Assembly: GCA_965116395.1 (NCBI GenBank) | Contig: OZ220684.1 | Span: 4,526,001 to 4,590,000 of the forward strand | Reading direction: 5' to 3' | Origin: Bin5 sp965116395 | Lineage (GTDB): Bacteria; Chloroflexota; Anaerolineae; Caldilineales; Caldilineaceae | Length of the DNA: 64,000 nt | In this document: positions 8,331 to 17,444 of the stretch, piece after piece | How positions within the stretch are numbered: the first letter of the stretch is position 1 | Layout of the letters: each line of letters opens with the position of its first letter | Program-made: the position numbers and the translations under genes | Notes under the pieces: generated by a model | Seen by the model: only the letters and a program-made list of their open reading frames with translations | Told to the model about the DNA's origin: nothing | Databases searched by the model: none

Positions 8331-9326
8331 CTACGACATGCGCGCCCGCAACACGCTTAGTATGACTGCAAAAACAAGGGCGAAACCCCGGACTACCAGA
8401 ATGATGCCGGTCGGCACATCCATCAACTGCAGACCATTGCCAAGAATGGTCAGGAAGAGCACCGCCACGAGATTGCGCTCAATGCGGCCGACCCCGCCGA
8501 AGAGACTGAATCCTCCCAACAGAACTGCGGTGAGCGCGGTAACGAAATCGACACTGCCTGCGATCGCAAGCCCAAACAAGGCAGACTGTTTTGCCCTTGC
8601 AGTCACGAGAATGGCAGTCAACGCCGCTGTCAGTGCTGAAATGACCAAGGCAATGCGGATCACTCTGTCGACCGGTACGCCGCTCAGGAGCGCAGCGCGA
8701 TAATCTGCACCGGTGGCGTAAATGTGGGCGCCAAGTTTAGTCTGCGTCAGCATGACCCAGCCGACGATGTAGCAGAGAAACATGATCCAGACCGAAGAGG
8801 GGATGCCGAATACACGTATGAAAACGGTTTCCTGAAGCCCCTCACGTGCGATCGTTATAGTATGGCCCCCGCTGAGAAATAGTGCGATCGCAATCATAAC
8901 GCCCTGGGTCGCCAAAGTCGCCACAAAGGCGACGATTTTTCCATTAACAACGATAAGACCGTTGAAGAGACCGGCTGCAATTCCAGCTGCCAGCGCGAAT
9001 ATTACAGTCAAGGGAAGCGAAAACCCGGCCTCCTCAAACAGAAGCGCTGTTGTCACCGTGGCGACCGCAAGAACGCCCTGTGTGGAGGTGTCGATCTGCC
9101 CGGCCAGAATCGCGACCGTGTAACCGGCCGTCACGATACCGGCCAATGATGCACTGATAAGAATGTTAACCAGATTGCGCTGGGTAAAAAAGAAGGGAGC
9201 AAAGAAAACAAATATGATGAAAAGCACAGCGGTTACGACATAGATCCCGTTGTCCATCAAGAACAGCAAGTGGTCTCGCCGGCGTCCAGATATTATTTTC
9301 TCACCTTGCACTAACCGACCTATCAC
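8331..9326 (-). CDS. Sugar ABC transporter permease (RbsC family)
   Basis: A 331-residue permease of the BPD_transp_2 (RbsC/FrcC) family with about eight to ten membrane helices. The loop TQTKLGAHIYATGADYRAALLSG holds the conserved GxxxxAxxxG-type coupling region that docks the ATPase. GQIDTSTQG and LLGGFSLFGGVGRIE are also typical of the family. It begins 11 bp after the preceding permease gene. Together the two permeases probably form a heterodimer in the inner membrane. The substrate is likely a pentose, hexose or nucleoside-like compound; the sequence does not decide. Confidence 0.92.
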   Translation of the reverse strand: MIGRLVQGEKIISGRRRDHLLFLMDNGIYVVTAVLFIIFVFFAPFFFTQRNLVNILISASLAGIVTAGYTVAILAGQIDTSTQGVLAVATVTTALLFEEAGFSLPLTVIFALAAGIAAGLFNGLIVVNGKIVAFVATLATQGVMIAIALFLSGGHTITIAREGLQETVFIRVFGIPSSVWIMFLCYIVGWVMLTQTKLGAHIYATGADYRAALLSGVPVDRVIRIALVISALTAALTAILVTARAKQSALFGLAIAGSVDFVTALTAVLLGGFSLFGGVGRIERNLVAVLFLTILGNGLQLMDVPTGIILVVRGFALVFAVILSVLRARMS

Positions 9327-9337
9327 GTACCTGCTCC

Positions 9338-10315
9338 TTATCGCGTTGCCATTTGTTGGCGGATACTGTCCAGCAGGATGGCGAAAACAAATGCAAGACC
9401 GTTTATCAGTTGCCGCATGGGTGCTGAAACATTGAGGATGCCCAAACCGATGGTAAGCGTGGACAAAAAGAGAAGCCCGATCAAAGTACGCTCAATTTTG
9501 CCGCTGCCGCCCGAAAGGGCTACGCCCGCAAAGAGCGCCGCTGTAAGCGACCCACCCAGGCCCTCAACACCCGGTTGCGCAGCCAGCTGGCGGCCGGCGA
9601 TCAGAATTCCGGCCATACCGGTGATCACTGCATTGGTTACCAGCACAATCCGCGCAATTCGAACTGCGTTGATGCCGTTCAGGGCCGCCGCGGCAGGATT
9701 CCCGCCCAGTGCATAAATGTGTGCGCCAAACTTGGTCTGGTTCAGTACGACCCACCCAATCGCATAGGCGACAAACATCAGGGGAATGACAAATGGGACA
9801 CCCGCGACTTCAAAATTAGCAATGTCGCGCAACGGCGGCCGCACCAGCCGTATCATGCCCGGCTGCTTGGCCAGGTTGATAATTAGAAAGCCTATTCCAC
9901 CACTGACGACACCGACAGCCAACGTGGACACAAAGGACGGGATGCCCTGTTGGATCAGATAGCTGCTCAGCAGACCGACCGCGATCGTCAGGACGACAGT
10001 AAGAGCCAGGGCAACGCCGAGCGGCCAATTCAGCAGCTGAAAAACAGCGGCAAACATCAGCGAAGCCATGCCGCCGACCTGGGCGGTGGAGAGATCAATC
10101 TGACCTGAGATCAGCGTAATGGTGTAGGAGGCCAACACGATTCCTGCGGGTCCGCTCAGGCGCAGGATCGCCTCTATTGTCCTCGACCTCAGAAACATTT
10201 CCGGAACTGCAATTGCAAACAGCGCTACTTCCAGAACAAAGGCGATAAACAACCCGTTGTCAAGCAGGAATTGGACTACCTGCTTGCGCTGAATGCTGCG
10301 TATGCTAGTGGTCAA
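9338..10315 (-). CDS. Sugar ABC transporter permease (RbsC family), second subunit
   Basis: A 325-residue BPD_transp_2 permease, paralogous to the next gene. It shows GQIDLSTAQVGG, the coupling loop NQTKFGAHIYALGGNPAAA and the ALSGGSGKIERT segment. The start is TTG at 10315 with GGAG at suitable spacing. It is the first intact gene after the disrupted binding-protein gene, separated by about 145 bp that include a strong hairpin. Its partner is the permease at 8331-9326. Confidence 0.92.
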   Translation of the reverse strand: MTTSIRSIQRKQVVQFLLDNGLFIAFVLEVALFAIAVPEMFLRSRTIEAILRLSGPAGIVLASYTITLISGQIDLSTAQVGGMASLMFAAVFQLLNWPLGVALALTVVLTIAVGLLSSYLIQQGIPSFVSTLAVGVVSGGIGFLIINLAKQPGMIRLVRPPLRDIANFEVAGVPFVIPLMFVAYAIGWVVLNQTKFGAHIYALGGNPAAAALNGINAVRIARIVLVTNAVITGMAGILIAGRQLAAQPGVEGLGGSLTAALFAGVALSGGSGKIERTLIGLLFLSTLTIGLGILNVSAPMRQLINGLAFVFAILLDSIRQQMATR

Positions 10316-10405
10316 CTGTGACTCCGGCTGCTGAATCGGCCTTCCTGATTCCAGGCCCTGTTGCTACCATGATGCTGGTGAGAAATATGCGTTCCCAATG
10401 TAGAA

Positions 10406-10432
10406 AGGGTGGGGCTGGACTGGCCCCACCCT
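10406..10432 (-). terminator. Intercistronic hairpin after the sugar-binding-protein gene
   Basis: A perfect 10-bp inverted repeat (AGGGTGGGGC / GCCCCACCCT) with a 7-nt loop lies between the binding-protein stop and the first permease. On the minus strand it is followed by TTTCTA, a weak U-tract. It could partly terminate transcription or protect the 3' end of the binding-protein message, a common way to make more binding protein than permease. Confidence 0.6.
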
Positions 10433-10459
10433 CGTTAAATCGTCAGAGCAGCAACCGCA

Positions 10460-11566
10460 TTACTCCGTTTCGTACAGTTCTGCATAGCGCTGGTCTACAG
10501 TTTCCTGGGTAATCGCCTTGCGAACCTGGTAGGTCTCGAAAGGAAGCCCTTCCAGAGTTGCCAGCGCGACTTCGACCCAACCCCAACCCTCACAATAGGG
10601 CTGGAACTCGATGAAACCGTAGTAACCCATCGGTCTGGTCTTCAGGAACTTGGCCGGCGGCTCGTCGCCACCCAACGTCACCAACATCACGTCGGCTTCG
10701 TTGCCTGCTTAGGTTACGGCATTGTAGGGGCCGATACCGAGGCCGTCCCAACAAGGAATCATCGCGAAGACGCCATCGGGATGCGCCGTCATTGTATCGT
10801 TGACCATGTCTTCTGCGGAACGGCCCGTGGTCAGGTCGGCCATCAAGACGTGGTCGTCATCCAGTTCAAAGGCTTCCTGGAAGGTGGAAGCCGCGGAGCC
10901 GGTGCGGGTGACGCAGGCCGGGATGCCCCCGTGCGTCAGCTCAATGAAGAATAGCTCGCGTCCGGCCCAGTCTTCGGCCTGCCGCTTTCTTACACCCTCA
11001 ACCAGGAGCTCTGCCCCGCGCATGCCGGCAATCCCGTCGGGGATACCGTAAACGATAGGCGTGTATTCGCTGGGTCCGTTGTCAATCCCGATGAACTGAA
11101 TGCCTTCATCCAGGGCGCGCAAAGCCAGTCCTTCATAGACGTTGGGGCCGTGGGCGCCGACGATGCTCAGGTCGTTCAGGAGCAGCGTCTCCAACAGGTC
11201 CGGTTCGGTGGCATAATCTCCGGCCGCGTCGGATTCGAAGAATTCCACGCCGTAGAACTCGGCAGCAGACTTCATTGCCCCAGACCATTCGCCAAAGAAT
11301 GGATGGGCAAGGTTGGGGTTAATGAATCCCAATCGCCAGGGCTGCGAGAATTCTGTTGGAAGGCTGGCCAAAGGCTGACACTGATGGGGCGAGGTTTCGG
11401 CTTCAATCGCTCCCGCATCGTGGAAGGTCATGGCCCTTGGCGTCGCCGTGACGTCGATGACTCTTGTCACTTGAACTTCCACAGTCTGGGTTTCGCAGGC
11501 CGCCAAGGTCAGAACCGCTAGTGCCAGGACCAAGGCTGCCAATAGATACCGCTTGCTCTTCATCAT
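10460..11566 (-). pseudogene. Sugar ABC transporter substrate-binding lipoprotein, interrupted by in-frame TAA
   Basis: The protein starts at ATG 11566 (or 11563), after an AGGAG site. It has a lipoprotein signal with lipobox LAAC, so it would be anchored outside the cytoplasmic membrane. The rest is a Peripla_BP_4/LacI-type sugar-binding fold. At 10709-10711 the frame meets TAA after GPYNAVT, then continues in the same frame for 82 codons (AGNEAD, then VTLGGDEPP and on to ELYETE) to a normal stop at 10460. The C-terminal part contains regions needed to close the binding lobes. One substitution from GAA (Glu) would explain the stop. The rest of the operon is intact. It could be a recent nonsense mutation, a base error, or readthrough. 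Confidence 0.85.
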
Positions 11567-11957
11567 TTCTCTCCTGTGCATTCTTAGAATGGAAAGTTGT
11601 AACTGCACAATCCTGCAAGGGAATTACTGTTGATGGAAACTATCTTACTACATGGAGAGTTTCGGAAGCCCGGTGGATTCTTCTTCTTGCTATTGACTAA
11701 AGAAACGCTCGCGAAAAGACGTGTCTGGCCAACGGCGCTCTTCAGATTGGCTCCCTTAAAGTGGGCCTCTACCGTTCGACGGTCGCGGGAGGTGTTTAAT
11801 GCTCCAGGTCTAACGTTTCTTGTGAGCAAAGGCTTCGCACAAATAGTGTCCTTGTGCGTGAGGTCCTCTATATTAGTGTCTGGGATAGCGGTACACGCAG
11901 TCGAAAAGCCGTTATTGTGGTTTGCAGGAGGATGGCGGAGATTCCTATTAATTCCCG

Positions 11958-11977
11958 AAAAACGGTCCGTATGGACC
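11958..11977 (-). terminator. Possible leader attenuator hairpin
   Basis: On the minus strand GGTCC-ATAC-GGACC is followed by GTTTTTC. The five-base-pair stem is short, but with the U-tract it could end a transcript of about 90-100 nt made from the promoter at 12065-12094. It would then act as an attenuator for the sugar ABC operon or define a small RNA. Confidence 0.35.
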
Positions 11978-12064
11978 ACTGTCTTCCTGGAAAAGACGTT
12001 TGCTGAGCAGACTGAGGTGTCGCCTTTTCATTCAGACCGGGCATCCGGCGTCTGAGCCAGCGTC

Positions 12065-12094
12065 ATTCTACTCTCAAGGCAAGCCGTCTGTCAA
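12065..12094 (-). promoter_or_regulatory. Sigma-70-type promoter for the sugar ABC operon
   Basis: On the minus strand TTGACA (12094-12089) is followed after 18 bp by TAGAAT (12070-12065). Transcription would start near 12058 and run toward the binding-protein start at 11566, leaving an unusually long leader. Confidence 0.55.
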
Positions 12095-12566
12095 GAATTG
12101 AACACCTGCAAGCCGCCGACGAGGGCGGGCGGCTTCGGTCCTCGAAGGAGGCGCATGGCTTCCCGTCGAGACACTGTACGGGAAACTCTTCTGGTTCCGG
12201 CAGGGAGAGTGCCGCGCAGAGCGGTCGGACCCGCGGCCATCCTTTGCGCGGGGAGAGTTTCGAAACTCTGAGTGAAGGCTGCATTAACCTATAGCTAGAA
12301 GAAGAGCGAAATGTGGCAGCTGGGAAGGGTGGACTACATCGGGGTCCCGGCGGGACCAAGAGTGCCAGGAGCAGAAGAAATCAAGACTTGCCGAAGGCTT
12401 TTTTCCGGGCGACCAGTGCAACTGCATGCCTGATTCAGAAAACCTATAACACCGACCGGCAAGAAATCCACTATGGTGGACTTCTGTGAATTTCAAAATG
12501 GTAACAAGGTTCAATCAGGCTGCGGGCATTCTAGCAGTCCCACTTAGGTCGTTCTTCCACTACCTC

Positions 12567-13370
12567 TTATCCAAGCGAGCCAGAGAGATGCATTACGACC
12601 GCCGCGGCTGCGACCGCAGCTGTTTCCGCACGCAGAATGCGAGGGCCCAGCGAAACGCACTGCCAACCTCGACTGATCGCGGAGGCGGCCTCCTCTCCTG
12701 TGATTCCACCTTCTGGCCCGATCAGAAGTGAAATCGTGTCCGAATTGGTCAGGACAGTGGCCAGGCCCTTATCGGCCCCTTCTGCCTCCTCCCACGCCAG
12801 CAGGCGCCGGCCGGCGCCATGATCCAGGGCTTCTTCCCATCTCAGCGGCTGGTCCAGGACCGGCAGGCGGCCGCGGCGGCTCTGTTCGGCTGCCTCACGA
12901 ATTATGGCGCGCCAACGGTCATATCTGGGCAACAGTTTCGCAGCCGGACGGACCACAGTTCGGCTGCTGATCACAGGCACAAACCGGTTCACTCCCAACT
13001 CTGTTCCCTTCTGCAATACCCACTCAAACCGATCTCGCTTCAAGGCACATTGATAGAGTGTCAAGGCGACGCCAGGCTCACTCTGGACAGTTTCCTGCGC
13101 CACCACGCGGCCTTTCGCCCTCTCTTCGTCAAGGTCCACAATTTCCGTCAGGAATGATGTGCCGCTGCCGTCGAGCAGAGTGATCAGACTTCCGGGCGCC
13201 AGCCGCAGCACATTGCGAAGCTGGTGCGCCAGCGGGGCAAGGTCTACCGAACAGTGCGGATCGGCCAAAATTTCAGGCAGGAAGAAACGGTGGGAATCCC
13301 TGGCCTTGGACTCTTTGTCGCTCACCTTTTTCACGCTACTCTTTCGCTCTGCACTGTTATTGCCACCCAA
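12567..13370 (-). CDS. rsmE: 16S rRNA (uracil-1498-N3)-methyltransferase
   Basis: RsmE methylates U1498 of 16S rRNA in the assembled 30S subunit using SAM. The N-terminal PUA-like region begins at RFFLPE. The C-terminal SPOUT knot shows the family marks KGTELGV, EAAEQSRRGRLP, LLIGPEGGIT and SLGPRILRAETA. Length is normal. The frame opens at 13370 and overlaps the end of prmA by 40 bp; in-frame GTG codons at 13334 and 13325 are plausible later starts. Gene order prmA-rsmE is common and implies co-transcription. Confidence 0.93.
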   Translation of the reverse strand: MGGNNSAERKSSVKKVSDKESKARDSHRFFLPEILADPHCSVDLAPLAHQLRNVLRLAPGSLITLLDGSGTSFLTEIVDLDEERAKGRVVAQETVQSEPGVALTLYQCALKRDRFEWVLQKGTELGVNRFVPVISSRTVVRPAAKLLPRYDRWRAIIREAAEQSRRGRLPVLDQPLRWEEALDHGAGRRLLAWEEAEGADKGLATVLTNSDTISLLIGPEGGITGEEAASAISRGWQCVSLGPRILRAETAAVAAAAVVMHLSGSLG

Positions 13371-14308
13371 TCTCCTTCTTGCTGTCGCTCAACTTCCGAT
13401 AGCCCGTGGCGGACCGCAGCTGCGACCACAGTCCCTGCCTTCTCATCCAGAATTCCGGACAGAATCATGCGGCCTCCAGGTGCAAGCGGCACTGCCAGTG
13501 GGACATTGCCATAGGCCGCGTCGAACAGTCCAACCAGGACTTCGGCCAGAATATTGGAGACGATCAAAGAAAACCGCCCCTCTTGACCGTCCGGTACTGA
13601 CCCATGACTTACAAAGAGCTGGTCTAAACCAAGAGAAACGCCGTTCAGCTCTGCGTTTTCACCGGCTACTCTGATTGCCAGTGGATCAATGTCCGTCGCC
13701 CAAACCGGGTGGGCGCCCAGCTTGGCCGCTACAATCGAAAGAACACCGCTGCCGGTACCTATGTCAAGGACAGAATCGCCCGGCCGGACCCACTTTTCCA
13801 GCGCCGCCACGCAGAGCCGCGTCGTAGGATGCAAGCCTGTCCCGAATGCCATCCCCGGCTCAAGTCGAACGACGACGTCACCAGGCAGGGCATTCGGCTC
13901 CTCCCACGCCGGGGCAAGCAGAACGCGTTTCCCAATTCGCAGCGGTTTGTAGTGCCGTTTCCAAGCGTGGGCCCAATCTTCCTCTCTGACAGGTCTTGCT
14001 ACCGGCTCCGGCATTGGGTACAAGAGGCGGAGGTGCCACAAACCCTCTTCGATCTGCTTCTGGATGGTTCGGCCGCGTGGTCCGGGCTTCAAGTAGGTTT
14101 TGACTACCAGCCTGAATTCGCCGTCCAAAGGGTTGCCAAAGTCGTCATAGCCGGTGGACTCCAGCACAGCTCCGCCGCCCGAGGCCTCGCCCACCGCGCT
14201 GTCTTCAACCCAGTCGCCGCCGTTGAAGCGGTTGAACAGCTCAGCCACCGCCTCGGCCGCCTCACCATCGACTTCAACAGCTATCTCGACAAGTTCATTT
14301 GCGTTCAT
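13331..14308 (-). CDS. prmA: Ribosomal protein L11 methyltransferase
   Basis: PrmA trimethylates ribosomal protein L11 with SAM. The N-terminal substrate-recognition domain (about residues 1-105) precedes WAHAWKRHYKP and the Rossmann methyltransferase domain. Seen there are PGMAFGTGLHPTT, the SAM loop VLDIGTGSGVLSI, the acidic TDIDP after strand 2, and SNILAEVL, which matches the NPPF-like family motif. ATG at 14308 fits the family N-terminus; an in-frame start at 14371 adds 21 unsupported residues. rsmE follows with overlap. Confidence 0.93.
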   Translation of the reverse strand: MNANELVEIAVEVDGEAAEAVAELFNRFNGGDWVEDSAVGEASGGGAVLESTGYDDFGNPLDGEFRLVVKTYLKPGPRGRTIQKQIEEGLWHLRLLYPMPEPVARPVREEDWAHAWKRHYKPLRIGKRVLLAPAWEEPNALPGDVVVRLEPGMAFGTGLHPTTRLCVAALEKWVRPGDSVLDIGTGSGVLSIVAAKLGAHPVWATDIDPLAIRVAGENAELNGVSLGLDQLFVSHGSVPDGQEGRFSLIVSNILAEVLVGLFDAAYGNVPLAVPLAPGGRMILSGILDEKAGTVVAAAVRHGLSEVERQQEGDWVAITVQSERVA

Positions 14309-14440
14309 GGACAATGTTTTGCCTTTGGCGATTCCCGGTGCAGGTGGGTTTGCGCTATACTTCAGTGTCAATGTTGGTGGAGGCTCAACACGAATTACTA
14401 CGCCTGCTCACTTGCCCTTTCCACACTTCCCGTATAAGTC

Positions 14441-15343
14441 ATGACCGCGCGCGCACAATCCTATCTCAGTCTGGCCTTGTGTATCCTGCTGTGGGCCACG
14501 ATTCCGGTTGCCTCGAAGAAGATTCTGTCAGAGCTATCCAATCTACAGATGCTCTTCTACAGCACAGTCTTTTCAGTGTTCGCGCTAGGGGCACTGGTCC
14601 TTTGGCAACGCAAGACTGCCAGCTTGAGGGACTACACTTTTCGGGACTTCGCTCACATGTGTTGGCTGGGATTCCTGGGGGCGTTTCTCTACTACGTGCT
14701 TCTTTACGGGGCGTTCGCCCGCACATCGGCAGCAGAGGGATTTATCCTTGCCTACACCTGGCCGATCCTGATCAGTCTGTTGGCGGTCCCGTTACTTGGC
14801 GAAAGATTCACGCCCGCCCGCCTGCTTGCGATCCTGATCAGTTTCAGCGGCGTAATTGCAATAGTCACTCAGGGGCGAATGGTGGCGTTGCGCGTGGAGA
14901 ATCTTTCGGGAAATCTGCTGGCCCTGGGCGGCGCCTTGGTCTTTGCGCTCTTCTCAGTTCTGGGCAAGCGAGCCAGCAACGACCTGACAGTCGCCGCGTT
15001 CGTGTATTTCTGCGCCGCCTTGATCTGTTCCGCAGCCGCCATCGCTCTGAGCGGAGGCTTGCCATTGCCCTCTGCCACAGTCTGGGGCTGGCTTATCTAT
15101 AATGGCCTGCTGGTCAATGGACTTAGCTATGTGTTCTGGTTCAAAGCGCTTGAGCACGGCGACACGTTTATCGTCTCAAACCTGCTCTATCTCACCCCAG
15201 CGATCTCGCTGTTGTTCGTACTGCTATTTCTCGATGAACCAATACACGCCTCGGCAGTTTCAGGTCTGATCCTGATTCTCGCCGGCATTCTCTTTCAGTC
15301 CTTGCCAAAACTCCTGGCTCTGACCGGCATTCGCGGCAGTTAA
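14441..15343 (+). CDS. EamA/DMT-family transporter
   Basis: A 300-residue drug/metabolite transporter with ten hydrophobic helices in two EamA repeats (about 8-140 and 155-292). The first repeat ends at PLLGERFTPARLLAILISFSGV and the second at FLDEPIHASAVSGLILILAGI, the usual positions of the family hallmark. The protein sits in the inner membrane and probably exports amino acids or small metabolites. It is divergent from prmA, with about 130 bp between, and is monocistronic. Confidence 0.9.
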   Translation: MTARAQSYLSLALCILLWATIPVASKKILSELSNLQMLFYSTVFSVFALGALVLWQRKTASLRDYTFRDFAHMCWLGFLGAFLYYVLLYGAFARTSAAEGFILAYTWPILISLLAVPLLGERFTPARLLAILISFSGVIAIVTQGRMVALRVENLSGNLLALGGALVFALFSVLGKRASNDLTVAAFVYFCAALICSAAAIALSGGLPLPSATVWGWLIYNGLLVNGLSYVFWFKALEHGDTFIVSNLLYLTPAISLLFVLLFLDEPIHASAVSGLILILAGILFQSLPKLLALTGIRGS

Positions 15344-15400
15344 ACCTGTTCAAACTTTGGGGATCTACGGAGGGGTCCGAAGGTCAGTGCTTCTGACGTT

Positions 15401-16522
15401 TCATTCTGGCCGCAGAATTCTGTCCAGGAATCCGCGTCGCGGCTCATGCACGTCATCGCCCATGCTTTCCGCCAACTGACGGAAGAGCAGCTCCTGCTCC
15501 TCGGTCAGGTCGGTCGGCGTAACAATCCGCACAGTCACGATCAAGTCGCCCCGGCCGCTGCGCTGTAGACGCGGAATGCCCATCCCCGCTTTGCGGAATC
15601 TCCTGCCAGTCTGGGTGCCCTCGGGGATTTCGAGACTGATCGTCTCGCCTTCCAGGGTCGGGATTTCTACATTGGAGCCCAGAGTGGCCTGGACAACACT
15701 GACGGGCAGCTCCAGATGAATGTCAAACTCATCGCGTGTAAAGACGGGATGTTCTTCGACGCCTATGACAACGTAAAGGTTGCCGCGGGGCCCGCCCAAC
15801 ATGCCGGCCTCGCCCTCGCCGGCCAACCGGATGCGGGTCCCGTTGTCGACGCCGGCGGGCACATTGACTTTGATCTTGCGGGAGACCTGCCTGCGCTTGC
15901 GGCCGTTGCACTTGCTGCAGGCCGAGGACACGACTTCGCCTTCACCGTGGCAAGAGGGGCACGTTGTCGCAGTAACGATGGTGCCAAATAGAGGGCTCTG
16001 CTGACGGCGCTGCACCTCGCCGCTGCCGCCGCAGGTAGAACATCGCTCCGGCGTAGTGCCAGGCTCGGCGCCGCTGCCCTGACAGTTGTCACAATCCTCC
16101 ATGCGCGGCACTTCGATTTCCTGTTGTGCGCCGAAGGCAGCGTCTTCAAAACTCAGACCAATGTCGACGCGCAGGTCGGCGCCGCGTCGAGGCGCACGCC
16201 GGTTGCCGCGCCCCATGCCTCCGAACCCGAAGACCTCCTCGAAGATACTGCCCAGGTCTCCAAAACCTTGGCTGAAGTCGCTGAAACCGCCTGCCCCTGC
16301 CAGCCCTGAGTGCCCGAAGCGATCATATACGGCGCGCTTCTGCGGATCGCTCAATATCTGGTAGGCTTCGTTAATTTCTTTGAACTTGCTCTCGGCATTG
16401 GCCTCAGGATTCACATCCGGGTGATATTGCTGTGCCAATTTTCGAAAGGCCCGTTTAAGCGCCGCTTCGTCGGCGCCGCGTTCGATGCCAAGCACATCGT
16501 AGTAGTCGCGCTTTTCGCTCAT
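15401..16522 (-). CDS. dnaJ: Chaperone protein DnaJ
   Basis: Full-length type I Hsp40, which stimulates DnaK ATPase and delivers unfolded clients. The J-domain (1-70) has HPD at 34-36. A Gly/Phe-rich linker runs to about 105. Four zinc-finger CxxC pairs are present at C144/C147, C161/C164, C188/C191 and C202/C205; the last repeat reads CSKCNGRK. The C-terminal client-binding domains follow. It lies 4 bp after a small membrane protein gene and downstream of coaE. dnaK and grpE are not in the window, so this may be a second DnaJ. Confidence 0.96.
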   Translation of the reverse strand: MSEKRDYYDVLGIERGADEAALKRAFRKLAQQYHPDVNPEANAESKFKEINEAYQILSDPQKRAVYDRFGHSGLAGAGGFSDFSQGFGDLGSIFEEVFGFGGMGRGNRRAPRRGADLRVDIGLSFEDAAFGAQQEIEVPRMEDCDNCQGSGAEPGTTPERCSTCGGSGEVQRRQQSPLFGTIVTATTCPSCHGEGEVVSSACSKCNGRKRRQVSRKIKVNVPAGVDNGTRIRLAGEGEAGMLGGPRGNLYVVIGVEEHPVFTRDEFDIHLELPVSVVQATLGSNVEIPTLEGETISLEIPEGTQTGRRFRKAGMGIPRLQRSGRGDLIVTVRIVTPTDLTEEQELLFRQLAESMGDDVHEPRRGFLDRILRPE

Positions 16523-16526
16523 AAAG

Positions 16527-16718
16527 TTATTCCCAACTTATGATCCAAGCGCACAGGCCGGCCAGGCCGACAGTTACGCCAATGAGTGCTGCCCACTGCG
16601 CGCCCTCAAATCCAACACCGCGGGCGCTGAAGAGAAGTATCACCACGAAACCAATGGCGAGTACAGCCCAGTTGGACAAAGTCGTGTGCTCGGCCCAGAA
16701 TCGCCGCAGAAAGTCCAT
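16527..16718 (-). CDS. Small two-helix membrane protein
   Basis: A 63-residue frame with two hydrophobic helices (about 17-32 and 40-58) and an N-terminal polar segment MDFLRRFWAEH. It lies between coaE and dnaJ, with 16 and 4 bp gaps, on the same strand, and so is probably co-transcribed and translated. I do not recognise a family. Tight spacing and membrane-like composition support a real gene. Confidence 0.65.
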   Translation of the reverse strand: MDFLRRFWAEHTTLSNWAVLAIGFVVILLFSARGVGFEGAQWAALIGVTVGLAGLCAWIISWE

Positions 16719-16734
16719 GTCAGGTCGGACTCCT

Positions 16735-17367
16735 TTAACGTACCAACGTCGTCATTCTACGAGGATAGCGTCGCTTAAGGTCCTCCCAGATTGCATCCAG
16801 CTGTGCATGCAATTCGGTAAGGCTGCCGTCATTCTCGATAACGCGGTCGGCCTGGTTCACCTTGGCAGCCTGCGGCGGCTGCAAATCGATCATGCGTTTG
16901 GCCTCGACTTCGTCCATCTTTCGTGTCTCGAGAAGCCGCCGAAATTGGGTGGTCAAGCTGGACGTGACGACCCAGATTTCATCGCACAGGGTGGACATCA
17001 GCCCGGCCTCAAGCAGTTTGATTGCCTCCAACACGATAACGGTTGATTCGTTATCGGCTATCTCCTGCTTTCCCAGATCAAAGATCTTCGGATGGACGAT
17101 TTTTTCCAACCGGCCCAAGTCCAGGGGATTGGTGAAAACAATCTTACCGAGTTTCTTGCGATCGATTGTGCCGTCTTCTTTCAGTATTTCTTTCCCGAAA
17201 GTGCGCACTACCGCATCGTAAGCTGGACCACCTGGCTCGATCACACGATGGCCCAGTTTGTCAGCATCAATGATAAAAGCACATTTCTCCATCAGATAGT
17301 TGAGAATCGTGCTCTTGCCTGTAGCGATATTTCCGGTCAGTCCGATCACCAGCGATTTGCGCCCCAT
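16735..17367 (-). CDS. coaE: Dephospho-CoA kinase
   Basis: CoaE phosphorylates the 3'-hydroxyl of dephospho-CoA, the last step of CoA synthesis. The P-loop is GLTGNIATGKST (residues 9-20). IDADKLGHRVIEPG, the HPKI segment and the lid RRLLETRKMDEVEAKRMIDLQ match the family, with length 210 close to normal. The C-terminal VIENDGSLTELHAQLD is the usual helix. The gene is in a minus-strand cluster with the ABC-F gene upstream and dnaJ downstream. Confidence 0.95.
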   Translation of the reverse strand: MGRKSLVIGLTGNIATGKSTILNYLMEKCAFIIDADKLGHRVIEPGGPAYDAVVRTFGKEILKEDGTIDRKKLGKIVFTNPLDLGRLEKIVHPKIFDLGKQEIADNESTVIVLEAIKLLEAGLMSTLCDEIWVVTSSLTTQFRRLLETRKMDEVEAKRMIDLQPPQAAKVNQADRVIENDGSLTELHAQLDAIWEDLKRRYPRRMTTLVR

Positions 17368-17444
17368 GTTCGATTAAACCTTTTGCGTTGGTGGACCCAG
17401 TGCTGCCCTATTTTAGCCGAAAGTCTGGTCTGCTGACAAGCCTG

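Larger units (their letters stand above)
11567..12566. other. Gene-free kilobase upstream of the sugar ABC operon
   Basis: Short frames occur on both strands (for example 11584-11979 minus and 12063-12359 minus), but none has a credible start, domain or codon pattern. The region holds a promoter at 12065-12094 reading toward the sugar operon, a leader of about 490 nt, and a small hairpin at 11964-11977 followed by GTTTTTC on the minus strand. Between 12095 and 12566 I see nothing else. Confidence 0.55.

Noticed and set aside
11584..11979. 131-codon minus-strand frame upstream of the sugar operon
   Set aside because: No family, no ribosome-binding site, and it lies in what looks like the operon leader.
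12063..12359. 98-codon minus-strand frame rich in Pro/Ser/Arg
   Set aside because: Composition resembles a frame in non-coding GC-rich DNA; it covers the promoter at 12065-12094.
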